Translations under genes and position numbers: made by a program
From: Pelodera strongyloides
Taxonomy: Eukaryota; Nematoda; Chromadorea; Rhabditida; Rhabditidae
Length of the DNA stretch: 64,000 nucleotides
NCBI GenBank assembly: GCA_036852015.1
Contig: JAANDG010000140.1
Coordinates: forward strand, 1 to 64,000
Direction of reading: 5' to 3'
Part shown: in pieces, positions 47,701 through 57,584 of the stretch
Position numbering within the stretch: the stretch's first letter is position 1
How the letters are laid out: every line of letters begins with the position of its first letter
The notes under the pieces: model-generated
Told to the model about the DNA's origin: nothing
The model's input: the letters and a program-made list of their open reading frames with translations, nothing else
Database searches by the model: none

Positions 47701-48357
47701 ATACAAGTGACTGATTTCCGCGGACATCAGTTTTGTCACACTAATTGCCCATAACTATTTCATAAGTGGCTAACGAGTTGCGGCACTAGTCTTGATCGCT
47801 TTAAAATGAAAAGTTACCCCAGAATATGTAACCTCAAGAAAATATCTTGACATCACTTAAAGGGAATATGTAGGCACTCAAAATGAGCAAAACAACTGCG
47901 AAACTAGAGTTTCCACACCAGACATGAATTTAAGTAGGCGACTGAATATGTAAATTCGAATATTCTCATTTGCATGCAAATATGTCGCTGTTGCATGCTA
48001 TATGCCGATGTATGCACACATATGCAAAAAATTTTTTTCCATCAGCACTGCCGTGTAAGCCAGGGGTCAAGCAACGCGTTTACTATGGAAAAGATGAACT
48101 TTGAAAATCATTTTCTTTTAAATGGGAAACTTTTAACAATTTTTGTTGTTGTTTCCTTAATGAGGAACATACATTCTATTAATACAGCTTAACTTCAAAA
48201 AGGGCATACATATTCCCTTTAAAAACGTTTCCAATTAAAACCAAAAACCAAATTCACCTGTAGTTGTCCTTTGATTCGATTCCACGTGGCCCTGGTTTCG
48301 GCGAGAAGCTCTGGTTAAATAACGGGGAGAAGCTTGTGGTCTTCGTCGCGATTCCAT
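41745..48357 (-). CDS. Twelve-exon gene with SET-like segment, unknown family
   Basis: Exons 48258-48357 (coding from the ATG at 48357; the exon extends to 48363), 47394-47452, 47192-47302, 46548-46815, 45873-45977, 45094-45289, 44647-44815, 43966-44181, 43734-43858, 43404-43516, 43117-43274 and 41745-42188 (stop TAA). All borders are AG/GT and all phases agree, giving 687 codons. Start: basic MESRRRPQASPRYLTRASRR. Exon 4 (KIVETPVGRGLKTTQAIQKG then DLVLACNGKIL) resembles the first half of a PR-Set7/KMT5A SET domain, but the NHS and GEEL..DY half is not seen, so methyltransferase activity is doubtful. Exon 6 has a zinc-finger-like WCSICAKSV...KHHLT. Exon 11 (LDVVVFNGCRTEVCTKV) faintly recalls the arginine-bearing helix of tyrosine recombinases. 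The rest is unrecognised. Probably nuclear. Exon 5 (105 nt) can be skipped in frame. Confidence 0.65.
42331..42408. repeat. Hairpin repeat D1
   Basis: Near-palindrome with arms CTCGCACCTGCCAGTGTCCT and complement. In the last intron of the 687-codon gene. Confidence 0.8.
42483..42917. mobile_element. TTAA-flanked long-inverted-repeat element (E1)
   Basis: 435 bp; arms of about 190 bp (TTAAAGGATCGCAGTCACTA...) are inverted copies around a ~60-bp centre; TTAA at both ends. Homologue of E2 at 15077. Confidence 0.88.
42955..43092. repeat. Foldback repeat F
   Basis: Arms CTATTGCCGATGCTCGTTTG ... and complement, about 45 bp each with ~38-bp loop. A related single arm lies at about 47740-47800. 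Confidence 0.7.
43556..43634. repeat. Hairpin repeat D2
   Basis: Arms CTCGCATCTGACAGTGCCTT and complement; in the intron 43517-43733 of the 687-codon gene. Confidence 0.8.
44204..44589. mobile_element. TTAA-flanked element with distinct ends
   Basis: TTAA at 44204-44207 and 44586-44589; left TTAATGCGAATTAGCGG, right (inverse) TTAAAGCGAAATATCACCCG. Its first ~64 bp also occur inside the LINE at 40473-40533. It holds a 71-codon minus-strand frame (GRPSKIAKKTPPRNLKQL) with no known domain. Confidence 0.65.
44916..45001. repeat. Hairpin repeat D3
   Basis: Perfect-looking arms CACTTGTATACTGCACCTAA CAGTGTC and complement around AGAGGAAG. Intron 44816-45093. Confidence 0.85.
45349..45860 (-). repeat. 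Duplicated block carrying an acidic open frame
   Basis: Two diverged copies (about 45349-45585 and 45587-45860) share TTTTTACAAGAAGTGGAACC and GTATCTGTTGCTAGTTAGTG. On the minus strand each reads RYFSD(A/P)ESAVES followed by Asp/Glu/Ser-rich residues (GDSDSDDERDEYDSESEE in one copy) up to a GTAGGT donor-like site. They lie in the intron between exons 5 and 6 of the 687-codon gene but do not fit its phase. Acidic tracts like this are known from piggyBac transposase N-termini; that link is inference. Confidence 0.45.
46000..46177. mobile_element. CWG-flanked foldback element (H3)
   Basis: Ends AGGCCGTATTCACCACTCG and complement; CTG at 45997-45999 and 46178-46180. Interior has been enlarged relative to H1. 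Confidence 0.75.
46406..46498. repeat. Hairpin repeat D4
   Basis: Arms CACTTGTATACTCGCACCTA and complement; a GGTACTC duplication enlarges the loop. Intron 45978-46547. Confidence 0.85.
46888..46974. repeat. Hairpin repeat D5
   Basis: Arms CTTGTATACTGCACCTAACA and complement. Intron 46816-47191. Confidence 0.85.
47616..47708. repeat. Hairpin repeat D6
   Basis: Arms CTCCTGACAGTGCCTTGGTA and complement with an internal duplication of CTCAGACAGTAC. Intron 47453-48257. Confidence 0.8.
47857..48222. mobile_element. TTAA-flanked element (B3)
   Basis: 366 bp, TTAA at both ends, same family as B1 and B2, in inverse orientation relative to B2. Intron between exons 1 and 2 of the 687-codon gene. Confidence 0.88.
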
Positions 48358-48809
48358 GCGTAACTGAAACCTAACATGATTACGTAAAACATGAATAGAT
48401 ATTAAAACATGCTCAAACTAATAACAGAGGACGTAATGGCAATTAAAGAACATTTGTTGTTATTAAAGAACAAGAACATACAAAAACGCCAAAATGCACT
48501 GTGCATGTTTCCATTCCATGTTCCAAATTCCCCCAGAAATATACGCTCCGTGTCTGCAATCTCTAATGTTTGTGATCTCTAATGACTCTATGTCTGCGCC
48601 TCTTTTTTTTTGTTCAAATCTAATACGGGTACGGTAATATGAGTGTGCAATAGTGTGCAATGTGATTTTTTAATATTTCGCAAAATTAATATGCGTTCTT
48701 TTGTTGTTGTTTGTATGTGTTTTTAACTTATCAAATTAATATGTGTTCTTGTTTGTATGCCAATTAATATACGTTCTTGTTTTTATGTTGTTTACTTCAC
48801 ATTTTACAG

Positions 48810-49617
48810 TTTTAATGGACCCAGGGCTTCAAATGGAATTCAAGTATTTGTTTCTGCCCAGAAAAGTCAATCTGAATCTCCATAAAAGGAGCCATTTCGA
48901 ACCGCAGTTAAAGGAGGAGGCTCACGAGATCTAAGTGTATGATTTCTTTCTTCTTATCGATAGATGATGGTATTTGCCTCCAAGAAACATGCCTTATGAT
49001 GCAAAAGCTTTTAATTAGAAGGAATAAATCAATGTAGTGCTTAGAATTTTATCAAAATTCTTGACCATAGCCTTTGTAATAATTGTGTGTGTCCCGAGGG
49101 TAGCTGGGGACTCAAAATAAGAAAATAAGGGTGCAACTATAGCTAGATACCCTCGGGACACATACAATAAGAGCCAGATACCCTCGGGACACAAAGGCTA
49201 CGGTCAAGAATTTTGATAAAATTCTAAGCACTACATTGATTTATTCCTTCTAATTAAAAGCTTTTGCTTCATAAGGCATGTTTCTTGGAGGCAAATACCA
49301 TCATCTATCGATAAGAAGAAAGAAATCATACACTTAGATTTCGTGAGCCTCCTCCTTTAATCCCGGTAATGCTTCCATCTGCTTACAGTCGTTTTAGGAG
49401 TATTAAGGGAATATTTTTAGGGGTATGAAGGGAATCGTTCTCCGCCTTTTCATTTCTATCTATTCAGAGAGAGTTTTAAAACCTCGCGAATAATGTTTCA
49501 GGATCTCACAAGAACTGACAAGAGTGCCGGAGAATACCGCAAAGAATTAAGAGAGACACTTAATCACGGTTTCCATACCATTGTGGAACTTAACTTGGAC
49601 TGGCGAAGCCTTCTCAG
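48810..49617 (+). pseudogene. Two possible plus-strand exons, first split by a TTAA element
   Basis: Exon 1 (48810-48911 joined to 49361-49365 across the element) reads DPGLQMEFKYLFLPRKVN and FEPQL; exon 2 (49502-49617) reads DLTRTDKSAGEYRKELRETL then NHGFHTIVELNLDWRSLL. Acceptors ATTTTACAG and TAATGTTTCAG and donors GTAATG and GTTTGT fit, and the phases agree if one TTAA copy is removed. As it stands the element brings an early stop into exon 1. No family is recognised and no further exons were found. Confidence 0.35.
48908..49360. mobile_element. TTAA-flanked long-inverted-repeat element (G)
   Basis: 453 bp; arms ~165 bp (TTAAAGGAGGAGGCTCACGA... and complement) around a centre with three copies of ACCCTCGGGACACA. 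TTAA at both ends. Confidence 0.9.
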
Positions 49618-49659
49618 GTTTGTTACCGTGTTTTTCCCCTGCCCCATGGTTATGAGTCA

Positions 49660-49965
49660 TGGTTATAAAAAAAAAATTTGTTTTACGCTTCAAGAGCGTG
49701 CACCTTTATTCAAGTGAGTTCAAAGTACAATTTCAAGGTTTGCTTATGACATGTTCCGCAGAGGTCCTGAGCAGTAGGCGACGAGTTCCAGATGACAAAT
49801 TGCTCGACGTCTTCGGGCTAGGGTCAGGAGGGATCGCCCATGATTCCCTCGCCTGGTGGTGGTTTCAAAGGTGTCACGGGCAAAGGGTTATATGCTACCC
49901 TGGTTATATGGTCAGGCAATCACCTATGCTCATGCGTTTTCAGTGTTGGCCGAGGTGTGCACGGT
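49660..49965 (-). mobile_element. Retroelement 3' end
   Basis: Minus strand: a stretch with GNHGRSLLTLARRRRAICHL in frame, then CTTGAATAAAGGTGCACGCT and CTTGAAGCGTAAAAC, followed by a T-run. The last 35 bp recur at 62745-62781, so this is the 3' end of a dispersed element. Confidence 0.5.
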
Positions 49966-50024
49966 TGCACCTGACAGTGCCTCGGTACTTGATTAAAGTT
50001 AGTAGAGTACCGGGACTCTGTCAA
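49966..50024. repeat. Hairpin repeat D7, truncated
   Basis: Arms CACCTGACAGTGCCTCGGTA and TACCGGGACTCTGTCA; outer parts lost. Outside the 687-codon gene. Confidence 0.65.
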
Positions 50025-50328
50025 CAACAATAATAAATAATAGCCGACAAACGTGCAAATTAATTTCAGAGAAGGTTATCTGATAGAGGTATGCGACCGG
50101 TCTCAAGGATGCCCTCATTGGACACCAGCCCAACTGATGTCTAAGACTGACATGCAAGCTGCTTAGTCTATTTTCAGGTATAGTGGCCTTCCGCGGATTC
50201 GGGCACTTATTACATTAATTTTCTGGATATTTTCTTGCATCGTTAGAAATACGTCTTGGGAGATGGATCATCGTTCTACAAGAAACGTATTTATGTACTC
50301 CAGATACTTGATTGACTTGATACTTGAT

Positions 50329-50935
50329 ATCCCATGTGACATTAAGGGCGCGTTTAAGATGGCCGAAAGAAAGAAAAAAATAGGTTTTCGGCCGTTCAGG
50401 TTGGCCGAAAAGAAAACTTTTAATACTAAGGGGAAATGAAAAAATACAGTAATTTTTTATATCTGTTTTATATCTTTTTTATATCTGTTTTATATTTTTT
50501 ATATCTGTTTTTTATATCTTTATAAATATCTGTTCGCGCGAAGCGAAACCCAGCCACTTCGCGCGAAGAGGCGTCTTCTCCTTACACGATAAGAGGCAGT
50601 TCGCGCGCGCACTTCTCTCTTTCGTGACCCGCTTATCACGATAAAATTTTGACCACTTATCGAGAATGCAAGGCTCTACTTGATATCCCATGTGACATTA
50701 AGGGCGCGTTTAAGATGGCCGAAAGAAAGAAAAAAATAGGTTTTCGGCCGTTCAGGTTGGCCGAAAAGAAAACTTTTAATACTAAGGGGAAATGAAAAAA
50801 TACAGTAATTTTTTTCGGGTTTTGTCTGCGTCTCTTGTTTTTGCACTGTCTTTCAAAAGTTTTCTTTTCGCCCAACCAGAACGGCCGAAAACGGATTTTT
50901 TTCTTTCTTTCGGCCATCTTAAACGCGCCCTGATG
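50329..50935. repeat. Duplicated segment enclosing a hAT end fragment
   Basis: About 137 bp (CTTGATATCCCATGTGACAT...) occurs at 50321-50457 and again at 50679-50815. Between them lie a TATATCTGTTT run and about 155 bp (50527-50680) matching 36388-36540, the right end of the nested hAT-like element. A foldback with ends GGGCGCGTTTAAGATGGCC (50703) and complement (to 50931) occupies the right copy. Confidence 0.75.
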
Positions 50936-51227
50936 CAGGCTGAGTTCTGTTTTTCTTCAGCGATTTTTTGGTGGGAAACACGTGTGATGTGATTGAAAGA
51001 ATTTTTTAGTATATCTGCTAGACCTCAAGTCAAGGAGCTTTCGAGTAACATGCGAATGAATTTTGATGAATTTATGAACTTAGATTTCGGCCTATCAAAT
51101 TTCCTAAACTGGTATTATGACTATGTCATTCCATATTTCCAAACAATAATTTCACAAAATTTATTATTGAATTGAAATAATTGTGCTTTGAATAAGATAC
51201 TCATAATAATAATATTATTCCATTTTC

Positions 51228-54200
51228 TCAAAAGCTCTTCACATCCTTCAGAGATTGCAGTATTTCGATGAACGAGGGTCGGCTAATTGGTGAAGGTGTC
51301 CAACACTTTGCAATTATCTGAAAATGTAATTATCAGACTAATTGCCGAAAACATTTTTCTCTTGGAAAACATTTGCAAAACCCTAGTGGTCTTTCTCGAG
51401 TTACCTGAATAAATCAAGCAGCCGTTATAAGACGTTATGAACGACACATAATTAGTATACCAATATGTACAATTTACAATGTGTGTACGATGTGAATGTG
51501 TGCTCAGCCAGTGCGTTACTCCATTTTCCCTTGTCTCCTTATTATATAAGAAGAAAGTGTTATGATATTCACAGTTAATTTTACTCACGTCATTCATTCC
51601 ATCAGGCAGAAGTCCCTCACAAACTTCTAGTGGATTTCCCTCTCTGTACGTGAAACTCCGGATTTCATCAGCTGTTTCGTTCTCATATGGTAGAGCGCCC
51701 CTTCAAATTAAAAATAGGGGAGACATTATTACGGCGGGATGTTAACTTCCCAGTAAATCTACATTTCACTTATATTCGGGGAAGGGTGGATGGACGAATT
51801 ATTCATTTCCTATGGTCCGTTGTACATTTTACATATAAGCTGGCACTCGACCCATAAAACTCACTGATGGAAAGCACTCCAGAGAACCGTTCCAAAAGTG
51901 TACATCATAGCATAGCGATCGTACAAACGAGGATTTTTAGCACTGGGAAGACATTCGGTGGGCAGCCATCTGCAAGCGTTCACTTACAAAATTTAGATCG
52001 ACAGGGAGTACACGTGAAGTGTGAAGGCAAATGCTAACTGGATCTGGCCATTTACCATGCTCAACTTTGAAAAACGACCGGATGAAAACCGAATAATTAG
52101 TAATCTGAAACTGGGCGTCTACCTGTGCGAGCGTGTGCGTAAAAAGTCAGTCCTTTTGCCGTTGATAGTGAAGCGCAAAATGTGGTGAAGGTTTATATTA
52201 TATTTATTGTAAATTGTTTAATTAATCTCGGAAATGGAAACCGTTGATTTATTGCACTAACCGGCACCGGTCCACCTCTTCAACATCTGCGCGTGTGGCG
52301 AAAAGTTCTCCCTCAGACAACCCGTAGATGGCCAGCTGAAAAGGAATTCATTCGCATGTCATAAACCAACATCAGAGGCCGTATTCACCATTACGCAGGG
52401 GACCCTCCCTGGCCTCCCCAGGGAGCTAAAGAGTGCGTAGAGAGTGCGAGAACAGAAGAGATTCAGAGCGCTCGTGAGCCTAGGGAGGGCTCCCTATGTG
52501 TTGGTGAATACGGCCTCTGAGGTCTGAGCTCTGAACAAATTGGCTTATAAGTGCTTACATTGCGCCAAAAAGTGTACACGAAGTTTTGCGTACTTGGATT
52601 GAAAGACGGATTTACTGTTAAATTTAAAAATTTGGACTGAGAACATTTTGTATCTTTGTCACCTTTATCGATTTTTGACTGTACGATCAATATCCTACCT
52701 TAACATGCGTCTCGTAGGTCAGAAGGAAACAATCGATAGATAGTCTGTAGTGCACGAATTCGTACTTCTCCAAGTACCGCAATCCTTCGGCCATTTCGAT
52801 CGCGTAGCGGTGAAGCTGAACGTTCCTCATTGCGGGTGTTAGCTTCTGCGAAAAACGGTTGCGCTGGTTAACTCCCAGATTGGACAAGAGGTCGAGGTTC
52901 GGTTCCGACCAAAGCTTATCTTTTTGACAAGGTTTAGCCTTAGACACAGATCAGAGACTTAATCAATACTTTGATGAGGAGGAGAGTCAACTCCGCGGCT
53001 CACACTACAGCAAAGAATGAACCTCATACCGTATTCGGATCAAGTCCTTCTCCATTTGACCGTATCGCCTCCAGAAGGCTACCGTACACGACGTCCTCCA
53101 TGTAGAGTGAGAGACGTGTGGGATCAGGCGTCACGCCAATGAAACGCCATATTCGTCTGAAATGAAAAGTAAGAAAATAATTTTGATAAATGAATGATAA
53201 ATGAGGAGGTAAGACAAGAAGCTGCGTGGGAACCACCTTATATTCAAGGACTGGAAGAAATGTGATATAACAGTAAACAGTTAATGAAAAGATACACAGT
53301 TGATCTTCAGACGGACCCTATGGCTATGGTTGTTGAAGCTTTGAAATATCAATAACTCCAAATAATAACTCATTGCCAAAATCCTTTCTGTCATGGACTT
53401 GATATAGAAATCGGTCTTTTTCATCTTCCGTAAAATCGTTGATCATTAATTCGTGAGCGTTAAATCGTCCATTGAGACCGCATTTCTGAATTTTCGTGTA
53501 AATTTGAACCTGGCTGAGAGTTGTTTGATAGAAAACTCAGCGGTGAGCCGATACCTATGTGCTCACACTCACACACCCAAAAATAATACACTGCAACACT
53601 ATGTGTTCTACGTTTTCAAAGTTAAATAAAAGCATAAAATAATGATAGATTGGCTTAAAACTGAAAAAAGTACCAAAACAATTGGTTTCGGAAGTCCGGC
53701 TTGAAGAAGAAGTGCACTTATGGGGAAAGTTTGCACTAGACGAGACGATTGTGCCTTTTCCACCTAAAACAACTATTTTCGATGGACATTTTTATATATT
53801 TATACCACTTTCATTGACAAGCAATGGTGTCGGTAGGGAGGGTGGGTCGCTGGTGATTACAGGGAGAGAGGGCGGGCCGCTGGTGATTACCGGGAGGAAT
53901 CGCGGGCCGCTGGAGATTACCGGGAAGAACGGCGGGTCGTGGGGTCGCTGGTGATTACCGGGAGTTGCGAATGCTCGCCACTAACCATTACTGAACAGCT
54001 CCAATGTAGTGCTATGAGTTATATACTATACCGCAACTCACATCCTTCATTTCGATATGAAGCGGACGATTCACCGGATTTAAATTATTCGAACGGATAA
54101 ATTCCAAGAAAGGAGTCGAATCGGCCAACATGAGCGTTTTGCGTCTGTAGATGATCTGAAAAACTCATTGAGGGGGTTTATTTTTCCCGGACAGACAATA

Positions 54201-55330
54201 ATGAGTGGCTTTTCATAGCAATATTTCCCCATTTTTACGGAAAAGAGTTAGCGACAGGAACACGATGAGCGGGTGAGCCGCTGTTGAGCCCGGAGTGCGC
54301 CGCGGCCGCGCGAACTGCTTTGTGACCGCCGTGTACATAAAAAAGCATGTCAGTTCAACAAGTTGGCTAGTGCAATTGAGCCCTTTGCACTTTGCTTTTC
54401 CAGGCTGTATGTGAGTATGTGTGGTCTGAGGAAATGGATTACTCTTATAAATATCATACTTCACAAGATCATAATGCAGTTCATCGTGTTATAATATGTA
54501 TTCTCGAAAAAAACTGCACTCACACATCGATTTTCCAATTTCTTCTCCGCATTTCGAAAATGAAAAGTGAATGACTCGTCCGTATTCAGAATATCACAAA
54601 GAACACAGTCTTCTAAATATTCATTTTTTTTTTTGCCAATCCTTTGTATTAGCGAAGAAGTAGACACACAACGCCACAGAGACGATAGAGAGACAGAGAG
54701 GATCTACGTAACTCATATCTACACACAGAGGCCGATTCACCAACACGCAGGGAGCCCTCCCTAGGATCACGAGCGCTCTGAGGCTCTTGTGATCGCGCGC
54801 TCTCTACGCACTCCTTAGCTCCCTGGGGAGGCTAGGGAGGGCTGCCTGCTTGTTGGTGAAACCGGCCTCAGTTGTCGTGCGAAATCAATGAAACCACACA
54901 CTTGGGTCCGCCAAAAGTCCTTGCAAATCAGCGGGATTCCCAAGCAGAGAACCCCAGTAGAAGGCGAATGAACGCACCTGAACAGATTCATATAATCATA
55001 CACGTCTTTCTTTACTTCTAACCATGATGGAACGAACAACGTATATGTATGCCTATAGGATAGTTTGTTAGGTTCCAGAGGAAACTGACAGTTCCCATGA
55101 TAACTACATTGGAAGAAGCTAAAAGCTAAACGCCGCAATCTAAGGTTTAGGCTGTAGTTTTTGTGAACGCAGGATAATGATAATACATAAATCTCACCAA
55201 TTCATCTATATTTTTCTGTCTTTGTGAGGTGACTTTGGCAGACCAAGACGATTCGTTACTTACTCGAGCGATCACCGGCCTGCTATTAGAGTATATTGAT
55301 TTCGTGCGATTTACAGAATTGAACGATACC
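51228..55330 (-). CDS. Tyrosine-kinase-like pseudokinase
   Basis: Minus-strand exons 54978-55084, 54524-54641, 54042-54155, 53370-53509, 53030-53156, 52699-52938, 52262-52335, 51865-51969, 51589-51700, 51228-51317 (stop TGA) join in phase; an earlier exon ending at 55198 is likely, its start unclear. The kinase fold is plain: WRFIGVTPDPTRLSLYMED (strands 4-5), HRYAIEMAEGLRYLEKYEFV, RWLPTECLP, MMYTFGTVLWSAF and CWTPSPISRPSF. But HRD is HYR, the catalytic-loop Asn is Cys (HYRLSIDCFLL), DFG is IYG (LAIYGLSEG), and no VAIK lysine is visible. It should not phosphorylate; it may bind partners or regulate, like JAK JH2 domains. The ~190 residues before the kinase domain match nothing I know. 5' end incomplete. 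Confidence 0.75.
52376..52516. mobile_element. CWG-flanked foldback element (I1)
   Basis: Ends AGGCCGTATTCACCA and complement; interior CAGGGGACCCTCCCT / AGGGAGGGCTCCCT. Flanks are CAG and CTG, a CWG pair with one change. Intron of the pseudokinase gene. Confidence 0.7.
53830..53965. repeat. G-rich minisatellite, about four ~31-bp copies
   Basis: GCTGGTGATTACCGGGAG plus GGGCGGGCC type units. In a pseudokinase intron. Confidence 0.8.
54729..54868. mobile_element. CWG-flanked foldback element (I2)
   Basis: Ends AGGCCGATTCACCAACA and near complement; CAG at 54726-54728 and 54869-54871. Same interior family as I1. Confidence 0.75.
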
Positions 55331-55336
55331 ATCCCT

Positions 55337-55516
55337 TTAAAGCAAACTACCGGCCGGTTTTTGAACGCATCGTGGGCTGCTGAATTCTGAAGTATTTATG
55401 CAAAGTTGCTCGAATTTAACTCGACTTGTTATTCTAATTTATGATCATTTGCATAAGCTACACAAGAATGCTGGTGTACTCGATACTTTTCAAAAATCGA
55501 CGGTATTTCGCTTTAA
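55337..55516. mobile_element. TTAA-flanked miniature element (A4)
   Basis: TTAA at both ends; TTAAAGCAAACTACCGGCCGG and diverged complement. It borders the first recognisable pseudokinase exon. Confidence 0.8.
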
Positions 55517-57501
55517 TCATAGCTAAGGTAGCAATCGATATCACATAATACAACAAATTTGGTAGGCCAAAAAAGAGGGGGGGGGTGGATGAACAAAGCT
55601 CCATACTTCTTTTCATTAGTCCGTTCCGGAGCGAGTAGTGAACTCATTCGCGGGGGACTTTTCACGCTCCCACTATCCTCTCGTCCGCTCTCGCTCGCGC
55701 TGTCGCTTTCTCCACTGGCTGGTGCGCGGCTGAAATTTTTTTATATTCATGCCGAGGACGGGCTTGGAGGGCTACAAATCTTTAGCTAATTGATCTAAGC
55801 CTGATAGAGACACATCTTGAATGTGGTACTGTAGTTGATGTAGCTATTAGAGCTTAGGAATACTGTAGGTATTGACATAACAAGAAGAAACATCCGTCTT
55901 TCCTACGGTAAGAAATGAAAACGCACCACTTCTCAGTCTCACTGCTGTTTGACGATTCCGCTAGATCACTAAATTAAATAGAATGAAGAAGTATTCAAAT
56001 ACCGTGTATCATGGCCATGTTACGCCACAAACTTGAGGTTATCTTCCAGCGTGATATCATATACATCCAAACGCTTGCTTTTTATGATTGCACATTATCA
56101 AAAAGTTAAACTCACTCTTTCTCTTTCTTGAAAACGTTTTGAAACATCAATAGAAAGTGTTAATAAAAGAGTGGAAATACACCCTTTTTCACTCTTTCTT
56201 CACAAGAATAAGTACGAAATGATCGTTTTGACTACCAATTTACTCTTATAACAGACAAGACTCTTATGCTAATTAGAATATTCTCACTCGCACGTATCGT
56301 CCTGGAATGGGAAAGGTGTGGGCACTTCGGATGTTCTACTAAATCTTATTCTTTTGCAACTAGAGAGGTACAACAATATATGTTTCAACATATTTATTTG
56401 AGATTTTTTTAACATGTAATGAATGTACCTGTGCCTGTAAAAACCACATTCCATAATATAACAATTATAGAGCTAAGTGCACGTTCGCGAAAAGTCTCAG
56501 CACGAAGACACAAAATGCACCAATTTTCAGTTGAGTATATAGGTGCGCACCGGTTTTGCACCGTGCTATACATGGAATTCGGCGAACGTGCACTTGAATT
56601 ACACTTTCGCGCTTTCCACGTTCGCGAACGTGCACTTAAAAGCTCTATTATCCGACAAACATTTTTTCCGAAAGAACTACAGTAGTCACACTCGGTTCGA
56701 TTTTTGTCCATCACCATTCAACCTCGCTACGGTAACAAATGAGCGATTTTGATATTTCATTGAAGGTATTTCTCCTGTGTTTTGTACGATGTACGATGGA
56801 TCGTATGTGCACGTTCTTATTACGAAAAGCACATCACAGCGCGCTAAATGTACATAATGCATAATCGTTGTCCTAATTCAAACCACCACAGTCAATATTC
56901 AAAAACACCAACACCGGTACAAGCTTTATTCTATTCTACAACAATGTTGAACCGATTACTTTCTAAATCTGCTCTTTATCTAATTCTACATACTAACTAG
57001 CTATTTAACAATGATAACGAATTATTAAGTTCAAATAAACATATCACCTAGTAATAAAAAAATAGATTAGAGAGAAACAGGGGTAAAAACTACCCAATCC
57101 AATGGTAAGTTTGAAAACGTGGTGCTTACTTGCTCTACTAGCAGCTTGGTTGTATAAGCGTGACTGAAAATTAATCTAACGGAGGCAAAAAAACATATAA
57201 AACGAGGAAAAAATCCTACTGTAAGACTTGATCCAACAAATAACAACGGACAAAAAAGGCTTGAGACAATATCACCAGATCACTTAAAACAAGTCCCTAA
57301 CCTAATTGTAAGCTAAACAAGCTTTCTATAATATTGGCAAACAACTGAGAAAACGAGTTGGCTCAATTAATAATTAACAGTAAAAACGACGAGGCCACAC
57401 TATTGCTCGAAAGAGTAAACTGAGAGTAAACTGTAATGCCTATCACGAATGAGGATTCTCAGGAAAACTTATCATTATTAAACATAGTAATGGAAATAGA
57501 G
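55517..57501. other. Intergenic region between DnaJ 3' end and pseudokinase
   Basis: A minus-strand AATAAA near 56930 is a candidate polyadenylation signal for the DnaJ gene. Otherwise AT-rich with one foldback (56468) and no supported exon. Confidence 0.5.
56468..56647. mobile_element. Foldback element with TTA flanks
   Basis: Ends TAGAGCTAAGTGCACGTTCG and complement (CGAACGTGCACTTAAAAGCT plus CTA), with TTA on both sides (56465-56467, 56648-56650). The TWA-type 3-bp target fits PIF/Harbinger. Confidence 0.65.
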
Positions 57502-57584
57502 TTACGAACTCCCGGCGGCCGTTTCCTTCTTTTTATCTTCAGCTTCGGTCGTGGAGTTAGCGGTGTCTGTAGTAGAAGTAGAGT
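57502..57584 (-). CDS. DnaJ alternative terminal exon (second form)
   Basis: Acceptor GATTTCAG at 57585; reads STSTTDTANSTTEAEDKKKE and ends TAAGSS with stop TAA at 57502-57504. Ser/Thr-rich then charged, unlike the other ending. Confidence 0.65.

Noticed and set aside
49659..50033. 124-codon plus-strand frame
   Set aside because: Crosses a retroelement 3' end and hairpin D7; the coding-like signal is on the minus strand.
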